From the NCBI GenBank assembly GCA_018658715.1, contig JABHUQ010000041.1:1-64000 (forward strand): a stretch of DNA of 64,000 nt, in the 5' to 3' direction. Positions 49,724-58,847 of the stretch are shown here, piece by piece. The translations under genes and the position numbers were made by a program. The DNA comes from Fidelibacterota bacterium. Its GTDB lineage: Bacteria > Fidelibacterota > Marinisomatia > Marinisomatales > UBA1611. The notes below the pieces were generated by a model. That model did no database searches. It saw nothing but the letters and a program-made list of their open reading frames with translations, and was not told the origin of the DNA. Position 1 is the first letter of the stretch, and each line of letters begins with the position of its first letter.

Positions 49724-50371
49724 ATGTCTGAACAAACTCCACATTCAATCGTTGTTGTAATAAGGGGAAAACTCGCAGAAGGGAGTGGTGATGTTTATCA
49801 AAAATATTTAGAAGCATCTACGCCTATTGCTGAAAAATATGGTGCAAAAATCGTTTCTGTTGGTGATGCTATTCATCGAGAGTATTTGAATATTGAACTT
49901 CCATTAAATATTGTAGTTTCCTTCGCTACAGAAGAAGATTGTGACGGATATTTTCTTGACCCTGAGTATATTGAGATTAAACAAAAATATCGTGATCCTA
50001 GTTATGAAAAAGTTCATATTTCTGTTTTTAAAGTAGGAATGCCCATTACAAAAAATGATACAGAATGTGTTGTTGTTAGCTTTGCAAATCTCATTACTGG
50101 AACCGAAGATCAGTACAAAGCCTATTTACATGGCGTCTTAGGCATTGCTCAAAATTTCGGTTTAAGTTTGTTAGCAGGTGGAAAAGGATTAAACAAATCT
50201 TATGCTGACCCAAGATTTGAGATTAACAGTTTACTCAAATTCCCAACAGCCAACGAGGCGGATGCCTTTTTCAATGATCCGGATTATTTGCAAATTGCAG
50301 AAAAACGCCATGCATCCTACATGGATGCTGAATTAGGTATGTATAAACCAAGAGTTCTTGAATTTGATTAA
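49724..50371 (+). CDS. Tandem DUF1330-like protein
   Basis: Two similar halves, VVVIRGKLAEGSGDVYQKYLEAS...GDAIHREY and VVVSFANLITGTEDQYKAYLHGV...GGKGLNKSY. Confidence 0.65.
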   Translation: MSEQTPHSIVVVIRGKLAEGSGDVYQKYLEASTPIAEKYGAKIVSVGDAIHREYLNIELPLNIVVSFATEEDCDGYFLDPEYIEIKQKYRDPSYEKVHISVFKVGMPITKNDTECVVVSFANLITGTEDQYKAYLHGVLGIAQNFGLSLLAGGKGLNKSYADPRFEINSLLKFPTANEADAFFNDPDYLQIAEKRHASYMDAELGMYKPRVLEFD

Positions 50372-51265
50372 ATGTCCCATTCAAATCAAATCATTTTAAC
50401 TGAAGTAGGCCCACGAGACGGATTTCAAAGCGTTTCTGAACTTGTTCCAACTAATCAAAAAATAGACATAATACGTGGTCTTGTTGGCGCGGGGCTTAGA
50501 CAAATCCAAGTTGCATCATTCGTTCATCCAAAGTGGGTTCCACAAATGGCAGATGCTGAAGATATCTGCAAACAATTGCCGAAAAATGATAATGTTATTT
50601 ACAGCGGATTGGCATTAAATAACCGTGGCGTTGAACGAGCCATAGATGCCAATCTTCAGCGTATAGAAGTATCTATTTCTACCAGTGAGACACATAGTAA
50701 AAATAATACCAATATGACATTAGAAGAAGCCATGGAAAATTTGAAATCTATGATAAAATTGGCCAAGGGAAATGGATTGGAAGTACGAGCTGGGTTACAA
50801 GCAGTTTGGGGTTGTGTTTATGATGGATTTCCTCCCATTGATCGAATCATCAATTTATCAAAAACCATTCTCGACCTCGGTATAAATACCTTATCCTTGT
50901 CCGATTCAACAGGAATGGGAAATCCATATTCAATCAAAGAAACTTTAAAACATATCCTTCCCCATGCTGGGGATGTACCTATTGCATTGCACTTACACGA
51001 CACCCGCGGATTGGGATTAGCCAATGTGGTTGCAGCTATAGATATGGGGGTAAATCAATTTGATTCAGCTCTTGGGGGCATTGGTGGATGTCCTTTCATC
51101 AAGGGTGCCACAGGTAATATTGCTACGGAAGACACTGTGAATCTTTTCAATGAGTTGGGTCTAGATACAGGCATAGATATAAAAAATTTAGCTGCTATTT
51201 CTCGATCATTAGTCCCTGTTATTGGAGAAAAATATTTTTCTGGAAAACTTTATAAAATAAATTAA
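50372..51265 (+). CDS. Hydroxymethylglutaryl-CoA lyase-like protein
   Basis: EVGPRDGFQSVSELVPTNQKIDIIRGLVGAGLRQIQVASFVHPKWVPQMADAE; LHLHDTRGLGLANV; GGIGGCPFIKGATGNIATED. Confidence 0.92.
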   Translation: MSHSNQIILTEVGPRDGFQSVSELVPTNQKIDIIRGLVGAGLRQIQVASFVHPKWVPQMADAEDICKQLPKNDNVIYSGLALNNRGVERAIDANLQRIEVSISTSETHSKNNTNMTLEEAMENLKSMIKLAKGNGLEVRAGLQAVWGCVYDGFPPIDRIINLSKTILDLGINTLSLSDSTGMGNPYSIKETLKHILPHAGDVPIALHLHDTRGLGLANVVAAIDMGVNQFDSALGGIGGCPFIKGATGNIATEDTVNLFNELGLDTGIDIKNLAAISRSLVPVIGEKYFSGKLYKIN

Positions 51266-51268
51266 AAC

Positions 51269-52510
51269 ATGGGACAAACTATTTCAGAAAAAATTCTTTC
51301 TACTCATGCTGGTCATGATGTAAAAGCAGGAGAACTAGCCATTGTCAATATTGATGGGGTCATGGCATCTGATACTACGGCTCCCTTAACCCTAAAAGCA
51401 TTTAAAGAAATGGGTGGAACCACACCTTGGAATTCTGATAATACAATTTTTGTTATTGATCATGCTTCTCCTGCCCCCAATGAACACATTGCCAATCTCC
51501 ACAAGTTTATCCGTGAATTCGCCAATAAAACAAATTCCATTTTATATGATGAAGGATCAGGAATTTGTCATCAAATTATGGTAGAAGAACAACATGTTAA
51601 ACCGGGTCAATTAGTTATTGGGGCTGACTCTCATACCGTAACGTATGGTGCCCTTGGAGCTTTTTCTACCGGTGTAGGATCTACAGATCTTGCTGCCATC
51701 ATGATTACTGGAAAAACATGGATCAAAGTTCCGGAAAGTATCAAAATAATACTGAATGGAAAACCAAATCCCGGAATAACGGCCAAAGATATTATATTAG
51801 ATATTGTAGGGAAACTAGGTTCGAACGGAGCTACGTATAAAACATTGGAATATGTCGGTTCCACATTAGAATTTCTCTCTTTGGGTGACCGAATGACCAT
51901 TGCAAATATGTCAGTGGAAATGGGTGGAAAAGCTGGCATCTTTGAAACAACCGGTTTGGAATTGCCATATAAATTTGAATCGGTTATAGGTGATGCTGAT
52001 GCAGAATATTTAGAAACTATCACTATTGACGTTTCTGTGATTCGGCCCAAAATTGCCAAACCTCATTCATTGGAAAATATCTGTGATATTGATGAAGTAC
52101 TCGGAATAAAAATTGATATAGCCTTCATCGGAACTTGCACTAATGGACGCTTGGAAGATTTACAATTAGCCGCTTCTATTTTGAAAGGAGAAAAGCTCGC
52201 ACCGGGAGTGCGCATGCTTATTACACCTGCTTCCAGAAATGTGTTGAATAAGGCTATGGCGGACGGAACCATGAATATTTTATCAGAAGCAGGAGCTACA
52301 TTGATTCCACCAGGATGCGGTCCATGTGTGGGAACTCATTTGGGTGTTCCAGGAAATGAAGAAGTCATTCTTTCCACCGCAAATCGGAATTTCCCCGGCA
52401 GAATGGGAAATCCAAATTCTCAAATTTATTTGGCGTCACCAGCCGTTGTAGCTGCATCTGCATTGACAGGTGTTATAACGGATCCCATATCCATTGGAAA
52501 GAATGAATAA
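51269..52510 (+). CDS. Aconitase-family hydratase large subunit (second LeuC-like)
   Basis: VIGADSHTVTYGALGAFSTGVGSTDLAA; FIGTCTNGRLEDL; PPGCGPCVGTHLGV. Confidence 0.9.
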   Translation: MGQTISEKILSTHAGHDVKAGELAIVNIDGVMASDTTAPLTLKAFKEMGGTTPWNSDNTIFVIDHASPAPNEHIANLHKFIREFANKTNSILYDEGSGICHQIMVEEQHVKPGQLVIGADSHTVTYGALGAFSTGVGSTDLAAIMITGKTWIKVPESIKIILNGKPNPGITAKDIILDIVGKLGSNGATYKTLEYVGSTLEFLSLGDRMTIANMSVEMGGKAGIFETTGLELPYKFESVIGDADAEYLETITIDVSVIRPKIAKPHSLENICDIDEVLGIKIDIAFIGTCTNGRLEDLQLAASILKGEKLAPGVRMLITPASRNVLNKAMADGTMNILSEAGATLIPPGCGPCVGTHLGVPGNEEVILSTANRNFPGRMGNPNSQIYLASPAVVAASALTGVITDPISIGKNE

Positions 52511-52995
52511 TGGTCGGAAAAGTTCATCTTTATAACATTGACAATATTGATACGGACAGAATTATTCCTGGGAAGTATACCAAAACTCTTGATGTTTCTA
52601 CTTTTGCAGACCATTGTTTAGAAGATCTGGATTCTGATTTCAAAACAAAAGTTCAACAAGGAGATATTTTAGTGGGTGGGTGGAATTTCGGATGTGGCTC
52701 TTCTCGAGAACAAGCGCCTATTGCCTTAAAGGTATCCGGGATTTCAGTTGTAATTGCCCGTTCATTTTCGCGAATATTTTATCGAAACGCTATCAATATT
52801 GGCTTACCGATATTAGAAATTCCTGAACATGATATTTCGGATAGAATACGTCTCGAGATAGAATTAGAATCGGGGAAAGTGGCGGATGGAGATATAATAT
52901 ATTCTGCAACTCCCCTTCCTCAGGTTATGATTGATATATTAAATGAGGGTGGGCTGGTTGCTTACTTGAAAAAGTTTGGAAAATATAAAATATAA
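52510..52995 (+). CDS. LeuD-like small subunit (canonical loop)
   Basis: GGWNFGCGSSREQAPIALKVSGISVVIARSFSRIFYRNAINIGLPILE. Confidence 0.9.
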   Translation: MVGKVHLYNIDNIDTDRIIPGKYTKTLDVSTFADHCLEDLDSDFKTKVQQGDILVGGWNFGCGSSREQAPIALKVSGISVVIARSFSRIFYRNAINIGLPILEIPEHDISDRIRLEIELESGKVADGDIIYSATPLPQVMIDILNEGGLVAYLKKFGKYKI

Positions 52996-53002
52996 AAGCT
53001 AA

Positions 53003-53887
53003 TTAGGTTTTCAAATAATCCAATGTCGTTTCAGCAAACTCTCTAAAACTCGTGGCGGTCGTATTTTTGATTGACCTTGGATGTTCAGGGACCAAAATTC
53101 CATCATTGTAAGCTTTATACATATTAATTAAATCGTCCGTATAATTTTCTGAAGCTCCACGGAATTGTATAATAGCATTTTTTGTGTCATCATACGTGGA
53201 TTCTACATAGTTCAAATCAGGTCGATTCAATACATCTGCCATAATCCTGGTTGCTTCTTTACAACTGATAGATTCATACCCTAAAAGTTCTTTGACACCT
53301 GGGAGTGTTTCTCCAACTAATGCATCCACAATATTCGCTGCAATATCCTTTGTAGCTGTCATATTTAAAGGCAAATCTGCTTTTATTGGTGATGACCAAA
53401 AATTCATATTTTGAATTGTGACTGCACTAAATAAAATATTTTCCATAAAATAATCTGGACGGAAAATATGTAAATCCACATCTGCAAGTTTCACCAATTG
53501 CTGCTCATGTTCATAATGACCGGAAATGTGGCTGTCATTATTGGAAATATGAGCTCCAATACTACTTAATATAGCCACACGATTTATCCCTGAATTTTGG
53601 ATTGCTCCGATTTGGGCTCTACTTGTTTGACGCATGAATTCACGAACATTGGGTGCAGATAAATCTGGTGGAATTAATGTAAAGGCGCCATCTACATCTG
53701 AAAAAGCATCTGTTAATCTCTTTGTGTCATCTAAATGGCTTTCGAATGGTTCTGCTCCTTTTGCCACAAGGGTATCAAGAGTATCTCGATTCCGACTCAC
53801 AGCTCGAACGTTGTGTCCTAGTTCTAAAAGCGATTGTATAATTTGAGAACCAATTTGTCCTGTGGCGCCAAGAATAGTGAATATCAT
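53003..53887 (-). CDS. NmrA/NAD(P)H-binding atypical SDR
   Basis: MIFTILGATGQIGSQIIQSLLELGHNVRAVSRN; NmrA-like layout. Confidence 0.85.
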   Translation of the reverse strand: MIFTILGATGQIGSQIIQSLLELGHNVRAVSRNRDTLDTLVAKGAEPFESHLDDTKRLTDAFSDVDGAFTLIPPDLSAPNVREFMRQTSRAQIGAIQNSGINRVAILSSIGAHISNNDSHISGHYEHEQQLVKLADVDLHIFRPDYFMENILFSAVTIQNMNFWSSPIKADLPLNMTATKDIAANIVDALVGETLPGVKELLGYESISCKEATRIMADVLNRPDLNYVESTYDDTKNAIIQFRGASENYTDDLINMYKAYNDGILVPEHPRSIKNTTATSFREFAETTLDYLKT

Positions 53888-53889
53888 AT

Positions 53890-54255
53890 TTATTTTTCTT
53901 CCCTATGAACAAGATCTAGAGAAAATGCAGGGATGCATACAGACCAATAGTCTGCAGACTCATTAAAAGGATTGGAATATTGAACATGACTCCCTTTTTT
54001 AACCATGAGAGTTTCACCTGCGTTGAGTTCTATCAAATCATCGTCAATTAAGATTTGTTTTTTACCAGAAATCATGATTGTAATTTCATCGAATTCTGGT
54101 ATTTGAGTAGGTTCAGACCATCCTGATGGTGCTACCATATGGGCAATACTGAAATCATTATCTTGGCTACTCACTAAACCAAAATATTCTTCAATAAGTT
54201 TTCCATCCGTAGTGGGGACTACAAATGGAACTGTAGATTTAGTATAATTTGGCAA
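53890..54255 (-). CDS. Cupin-domain protein
   Basis: ITIMISGKKQILIDDDLIELNAGETLMVKKGSHVQYSNP. Confidence 0.75.
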   Translation of the reverse strand: MPNYTKSTVPFVVPTTDGKLIEEYFGLVSSQDNDFSIAHMVAPSGWSEPTQIPEFDEITIMISGKKQILIDDDLIELNAGETLMVKKGSHVQYSNPFNESADYWSVCIPAFSLDLVHREEK

Positions 54256-54627
54256 TTATTCCGTCGTGAATTCTTTGGCTAAATCTTCTACAGCTTCATT
54301 CATATCTGGTGATGTTTCTAATGCTTCTCTATCCTGTTGGATGATTCGCATGATGCGAGCTAAATACTCTGCATGCCAGGTTTGTCTTTCATGGGCATCA
54401 TTTTCAGTTGGGGTAAATGATTCAATTTCATCTCGACTCATTATCCCTTTGGATTCTAAAATGCGCTCTAATGTATCCAATCTTTCTCGCGTTACTGCTA
54501 ATTCTCCAGCAATCGCCATTGTGATAGATAAGACTTTTTCAACTTCCGGATTATTTAAAAACCACGGACGTTTCCCTTTTGGTTTTTTACCTGCTTCTGC
54601 TATGTAATCTATATTTAGTTTTTTCAT
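54256..54627 (-). CDS. Hypothetical protein, helical
   Basis: MKKLNIDYIAEAGKKPKGKRPWFLNNPEVEKVLSITMAIAGELAVTRERLDTLERILES; start revised from 54654. Confidence 0.5.
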   Translation of the reverse strand: MKKLNIDYIAEAGKKPKGKRPWFLNNPEVEKVLSITMAIAGELAVTRERLDTLERILESKGIMSRDEIESFTPTENDAHERQTWHAEYLARIMRIIQQDREALETSPDMNEAVEDLAKEFTTE

Positions 54628-55826
54628 GATTTCCATGCTCCAAATACGGTCCATAATGCTTCTCGGCCATGATCTTCAAAAATAGCTTTTGCTGGTTTTG
54701 TTACATCCCCATCCACAGTATCTGCCGCTGCTTTAAATTCCATATAATTGTCATCACTAAAACCGCCCATGCGCATTATTTCCTTTGTATCCATACCATG
54801 CATTTTTGACCAAAAAGGTTCATTATTATACCAACAATCCCAATCTCGAATCGCTTGCTCCAATAAATCCATTTCTGGGGTGTAATTAGGCTGCTCAACT
54901 TGGAGCAATAGGCCGCCCGGTTTAAGCATGCGCCCCAATTCACTCATAATTCTTCTAATTGATTTAGATGATAATTCATGTAAAAACATGGTTGTTTGAA
55001 TCCAATCGAAATAGCCATCTTCATAATCGAGATTTTCTACATCGGCTTGAATAAATGTTACATTATTCACACCTAAATCTTGGGCTCTTGCATGCCCATA
55101 TCGTAATACAGGAGCACCTGCATCAATAGCAATAACTTCCGCATCAGGATAAGCTTGGGCAATTGGTAACACATTATGTCCAATTGTGCAGCCTACATCT
55201 AAAATACGTTTTGGTTTAAAGTCGGTAAATTTCTGTTTTACCGAAGATGCGACTGCCCTTCCACCACCATCAATACCAGGACCAACGCCACCTGTGGTAG
55301 TGACAAAAATACCTGAATCATAATTTGCGCCTACTGAAATATCACCTTCTACTAATTCTGTATGATAACCACCCACTTGACAATGAATATCCACAGCAGA
55401 TGCATATCTTGGAGATTTAATTTCCGAATTCAACTTTAGAGTAGGTTTTCCTTCATTTAGTTTTTCTGCCTTTCCATTAAGATCATCAATTTGGCGAAGT
55501 ACGACTGACCTACCTGCTTGTTGGCGCATTTCCATTGTATTTCTACGAAGGGCTGACCATGTTTGCCAATATGGATCTTTCTTTAAGGCACGATGCACTT
55601 CATGTCTATTCTCAAAATTTCGCCCATGCTCTTTAATAAAATTGGGTTTTAACCGCTTTTCATATACAACTTTATTTCCTGCTGATACCCCAGCCAAGTG
55701 CTGATTTAAGCTGGCAATAAAATTAAATCTCGCTGTTTCATCATGAGTGGGTTCGGGGAAAACACCATGACGACTTACCTTATCATAAGTTGGTGGCAAT
55801 TGGCCTGAATAGTCTGATTTTTTCAT
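54624..55826 (-). CDS. Class I SAM-dependent methyltransferase with N-terminal extension
   Basis: KRILDVGCTIGHNVLPIAQAYPDAEVIAIDAGAPVLRYGHARAQDLGVNNVTFIQADVENLDYEDGYFDW. Confidence 0.85.
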   Translation of the reverse strand: MKKSDYSGQLPPTYDKVSRHGVFPEPTHDETARFNFIASLNQHLAGVSAGNKVVYEKRLKPNFIKEHGRNFENRHEVHRALKKDPYWQTWSALRRNTMEMRQQAGRSVVLRQIDDLNGKAEKLNEGKPTLKLNSEIKSPRYASAVDIHCQVGGYHTELVEGDISVGANYDSGIFVTTTGGVGPGIDGGGRAVASSVKQKFTDFKPKRILDVGCTIGHNVLPIAQAYPDAEVIAIDAGAPVLRYGHARAQDLGVNNVTFIQADVENLDYEDGYFDWIQTTMFLHELSSKSIRRIMSELGRMLKPGGLLLQVEQPNYTPEMDLLEQAIRDWDCWYNNEPFWSKMHGMDTKEIMRMGGFSDDNYMEFKAAADTVDGDVTKPAKAIFEDHGREALWTVFGAWKS

Positions 55827-55843
55827 ATTTTATCTCCTTATGC

Positions 55844-55870
55844 AAATTGGTATGATGATCATACCAATTT
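55844..55870. promoter_or_regulatory. Perfect 12-bp inverted repeat, candidate GntR operator
   Basis: AAATTGGTATGA-tga-TCATACCAATTT directly upstream of the minus-strand methyltransferase gene; shares TGGT-N11-ACCA and ATCATACCA with the 37.86 kb site. Confidence 0.78.
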
Positions 55871-55922
55871 AAATGTAGCTATTGTTCAAACATTTTGCAA
55901 TACTTAATATAAGATTGGAAAC

Positions 55923-57350
55923 TCATATATTAATATTTTTTCTACTGCCATACCATCCAATACTTAAAGCAATAACGAATGGTAGAAATTTTTCTAAAAC
56001 ATCACCCGGTGTATTTGGCATGAAACTTAAAAATACTGTAAGTGAAAATCCTGAAAAAATCGCACAAAAAGTTGCTGATGGTTTTATTATCCTGTCCAGA
56101 ACAATAATAACCAAGACTGGGCCAAAAGATGCTCCTAATGCACTCCATGCAAACAGGACGCGAGAATAGATATCTTGGGGTACATATAAAGCCAATAACA
56201 TAGCAATCCCGCACACAAGAATTAATACTACACGCGACAAAAGTAATAATTGATGTTTAAAAAGGAAATCTAATTTCAAGATGTGTCGCAAATCATGAGC
56301 AATAGCCGACGCTACAACTAATAATTGACTATCAGCTGTAGACATGATTGCTGATAAAACCGAAGCAATAATCAGCCCTGCTAGTATGGGTGGCATCAAT
56401 GTGTCTGTTAAAATAAAAAAGATACTTTCATTATTCACGAGATTCACCAACAATGCTTTCCCACAAAACCCCAATAACAGCATTCCGCTGAAAACAATGG
56501 ACTGCCAACTGATGGCAATTATTTGTGCCTGCCGCATGGATGATCTATCTCGAATAGCCATGAATCGAGTCAAAATATGAGGTTGCCCAAGTGTGGCAAG
56601 TCCCACACCTAAAAAACCCAAAGGTAGTCCATATTTTGCAATTCCCGATTGGCTCCCCCAAATAGACCTATAGTTTGCATCTCCCATATTTTGGAGAGAT
56701 TCCCAAAGTTCTGAAAATCCACCCGCTGCGAATAATGCTGTCACAGGAAGAATAATTGAAGTGCAAACCATAAGCAAACCCTGCAATGTATCGGTAATAC
56801 TCACTGCCCAGAATCCACCCAAAATAGCGTATATAAGAATGATGGTTCCTCCAAGCATTATGGCCACGGAAGCATCCATATTAAAATTAGATGCAAATGT
56901 TGTCCCTGCTCCTTGAAATTGAGAAGCAATATGGAATGAAAATGAAAATACGATTATAAAGGATGAAAAAACTAAAATTGCGGTTCTCCAAAACCCTTCG
57001 GAAGAACCAACTAAAATATCATTTACTGTGATAGAATCATTTTTGGTGCTCAACCTTTGTAATTTGGGCGCCAAAAAAAACCAATTAAGAATGCTCCCCA
57101 GCATAATTCCAGGAAATACCCACAGTGCTGAAAGTCCCCAACTAAATGCAATGCCACTCAAGCTTAATAATGTCCAAGCTGAAGATGCGCTGGCAACCGC
57201 ACTGATGGATGCCACCCATGGTCCCAATCTTTTCCCACCTAGAAAAAAATCGGCTGAATCTATTGTCCGTTTGCTGGAATAATATCCTATCCCTAACAAA
57301 ATTACTTTGTATATGATTAAAGTATATAAGATGATTTCAGTTCTAGACAT
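55923..57350 (-). CDS. Sodium:solute symporter (SSS) family transporter
   Basis: GYYSSKRTIDSADFFLGGKRLGPWVASISAVASASSAWTLLSLSG; about 13 TM. Confidence 0.9.
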   Translation of the reverse strand: MSRTEIILYTLIIYKVILLGIGYYSSKRTIDSADFFLGGKRLGPWVASISAVASASSAWTLLSLSGIAFSWGLSALWVFPGIMLGSILNWFFLAPKLQRLSTKNDSITVNDILVGSSEGFWRTAILVFSSFIIVFSFSFHIASQFQGAGTTFASNFNMDASVAIMLGGTIILIYAILGGFWAVSITDTLQGLLMVCTSIILPVTALFAAGGFSELWESLQNMGDANYRSIWGSQSGIAKYGLPLGFLGVGLATLGQPHILTRFMAIRDRSSMRQAQIIAISWQSIVFSGMLLLGFCGKALLVNLVNNESIFFILTDTLMPPILAGLIIASVLSAIMSTADSQLLVVASAIAHDLRHILKLDFLFKHQLLLLSRVVLILVCGIAMLLALYVPQDIYSRVLFAWSALGASFGPVLVIIVLDRIIKPSATFCAIFSGFSLTVFLSFMPNTPGDVLEKFLPFVIALSIGWYGSRKNINI

Positions 57351-57353
57351 GGG

Positions 57354-58223
57354 TTACAGTTTTCTATTCCCATAATAAATAATGAATATGCCACTGATAC
57401 ACATGACCAAGCCATAGACACCAGATGAAACAGCAAACTCCGCATTTCCCAATAGTGCTGGTGCCGAAGCAATTGTCATTCCCATCACGCCATTCTGGAG
57501 ACCTGCTTCTATAGATATTGTGATGCGTCGTTTTAGATCTAATTTGAATATTGAAGCGACTCCCCACCCTGCTACTAATGTAACAATGTTTAATAGTATA
57601 ACACTGGGACCAGCCGATAGAACATAATGCCAAATGGAGCCCTGTTTCCCTAGAAGGGTCAGCATACCCCATAACGCCAAAACAATAAATCCACCTGAAA
57701 GCCATTTTAATACTGATTCACTTTTCTTGCTAAAATCAGGGAACTTGATATGGATTAACATTCCAATGAAAGTCGGCAATGCAGTAAGTCTAAAAATATT
57801 ATATATCGTTTTGAGAATAGGCAATTGCATTTCCTTCCCCGGAATCCCAAAATAATATAAAGAATAATTCACAATAAAGGGGATGGTAAAAATAGTAATA
57901 AGACTTGAAAAAGCCGTTAGAGAAATAGATAAAGCTGTGTCTCCCTTTGATAAATGAGAATATAAATTAGATGTTGCACCACCAGGTGATGCGGCAATAA
58001 TCATGAGTCCAACCGCAAGATAAGTGGGTAAATGAAGTATGATCGCCAATAAAAATGCAATAATGGGTAAAACAATTAATTGGCTTCCCAATCCGACAAT
58101 AATGCCTTTTGGGTCAGTACCAACACGCTTGAAATCATCAAACGTGAGTGTCATCCCCATTCCCAACATGATGAGAAAGAGAAGCCCCGGCAATAAAAGT
58201 GTTGATATAAATTGTGTAGACAT
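57354..58223 (-). CDS. Bile acid:sodium symporter (BASS) family transporter
   Basis: GMTLTFDDFKRV; MIIAASPGGATSNLYSHLSKGDTALSISLTAFSSLITIFTIPF; EAGLQNGVMGMTIA. Confidence 0.9.
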   Translation of the reverse strand: MSTQFISTLLLPGLLFLIMLGMGMTLTFDDFKRVGTDPKGIIVGLGSQLIVLPIIAFLLAIILHLPTYLAVGLMIIAASPGGATSNLYSHLSKGDTALSISLTAFSSLITIFTIPFIVNYSLYYFGIPGKEMQLPILKTIYNIFRLTALPTFIGMLIHIKFPDFSKKSESVLKWLSGGFIVLALWGMLTLLGKQGSIWHYVLSAGPSVILLNIVTLVAGWGVASIFKLDLKRRITISIEAGLQNGVMGMTIASAPALLGNAEFAVSSGVYGLVMCISGIFIIYYGNRKL

Positions 58224-58284
58224 CCAAAGACCTAATTTTTTTTATTGAATTGCGATAAGATTTGCTGTAATATGATTAAGCTTC

Positions 58285-58300
58285 TTAACTATTAAGTTAA
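58285..58300. promoter_or_regulatory. Inverted repeat, candidate MarR operator
   Basis: TTAACT-atta-AGTTAA in the divergent BASS/MarR intergenic region, about 29 bp upstream of the MarR start. Confidence 0.5.
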
Positions 58301-58328
58301 TTTACAAAATACTATAAAATGGTCAAGC

Positions 58329-58847
58329 ATGAATAATTCACATAATATTTTTGAGAAAAACATCCACGACGAAATTATTTTTCTACTTTCGGATATTGGG
58401 AATTTCTTCAATAAAAAGGGAGATCTTATTGCAAAAAAAGCAGGGCTCACCACGCTTCAATGGATTATCCTTTTAAATATTGCCCGAGATCCGAATCTAC
58501 CAGTAGTTAAAGATAATGACATGGTGCATCCTGGAGTTTTAGCTTCAGAGATTGCAGAAAATCGTGGTGTTTCTCGTGCGAATATAAGTCCAATAATTTC
58601 CACGCTAATTAAGAATAAATATATTACCCAAAAAGATCATTCTACGGATCGTCGCAGAAAAACGCTTCATATTTCGCAAAAAGGAATGAATGCTTTAAAA
58701 TCTATTCAAGAAGAGCGACGATTTTTAAATGACCGATTATTTGACTCAATCTCTAAAAATAATCAATCTATTCTGGTTCAATCATTGCAACATTTACTTA
58801 ATACTGTAAGTGGTTTCCCGCACGAGGAAAAAACAGATTCTGTTTGA
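58329..58847 (+). CDS. MarR-family transcriptional regulator
   Basis: LTTLQWIILLNIARDP...VLASEIAENRGVSRANISPIISTLIKNKYITQKDHSTDRRRKTLHISQKG. Confidence 0.9.
   Translation: MNNSHNIFEKNIHDEIIFLLSDIGNFFNKKGDLIAKKAGLTTLQWIILLNIARDPNLPVVKDNDMVHPGVLASEIAENRGVSRANISPIISTLIKNKYITQKDHSTDRRRKTLHISQKGMNALKSIQEERRFLNDRLFDSISKNNQSILVQSLQHLLNTVSGFPHEEKTDSV

Noticed and set aside
34003-52995. Identification as the nicotinate fermentation pathway
   Set aside because: Hydrolase and LeuCD-type hydratases fit loosely, but no hydroxynicotinate reductase, methyleneglutarate mutase or PrpB-type dimethylmalate lyase is visible.
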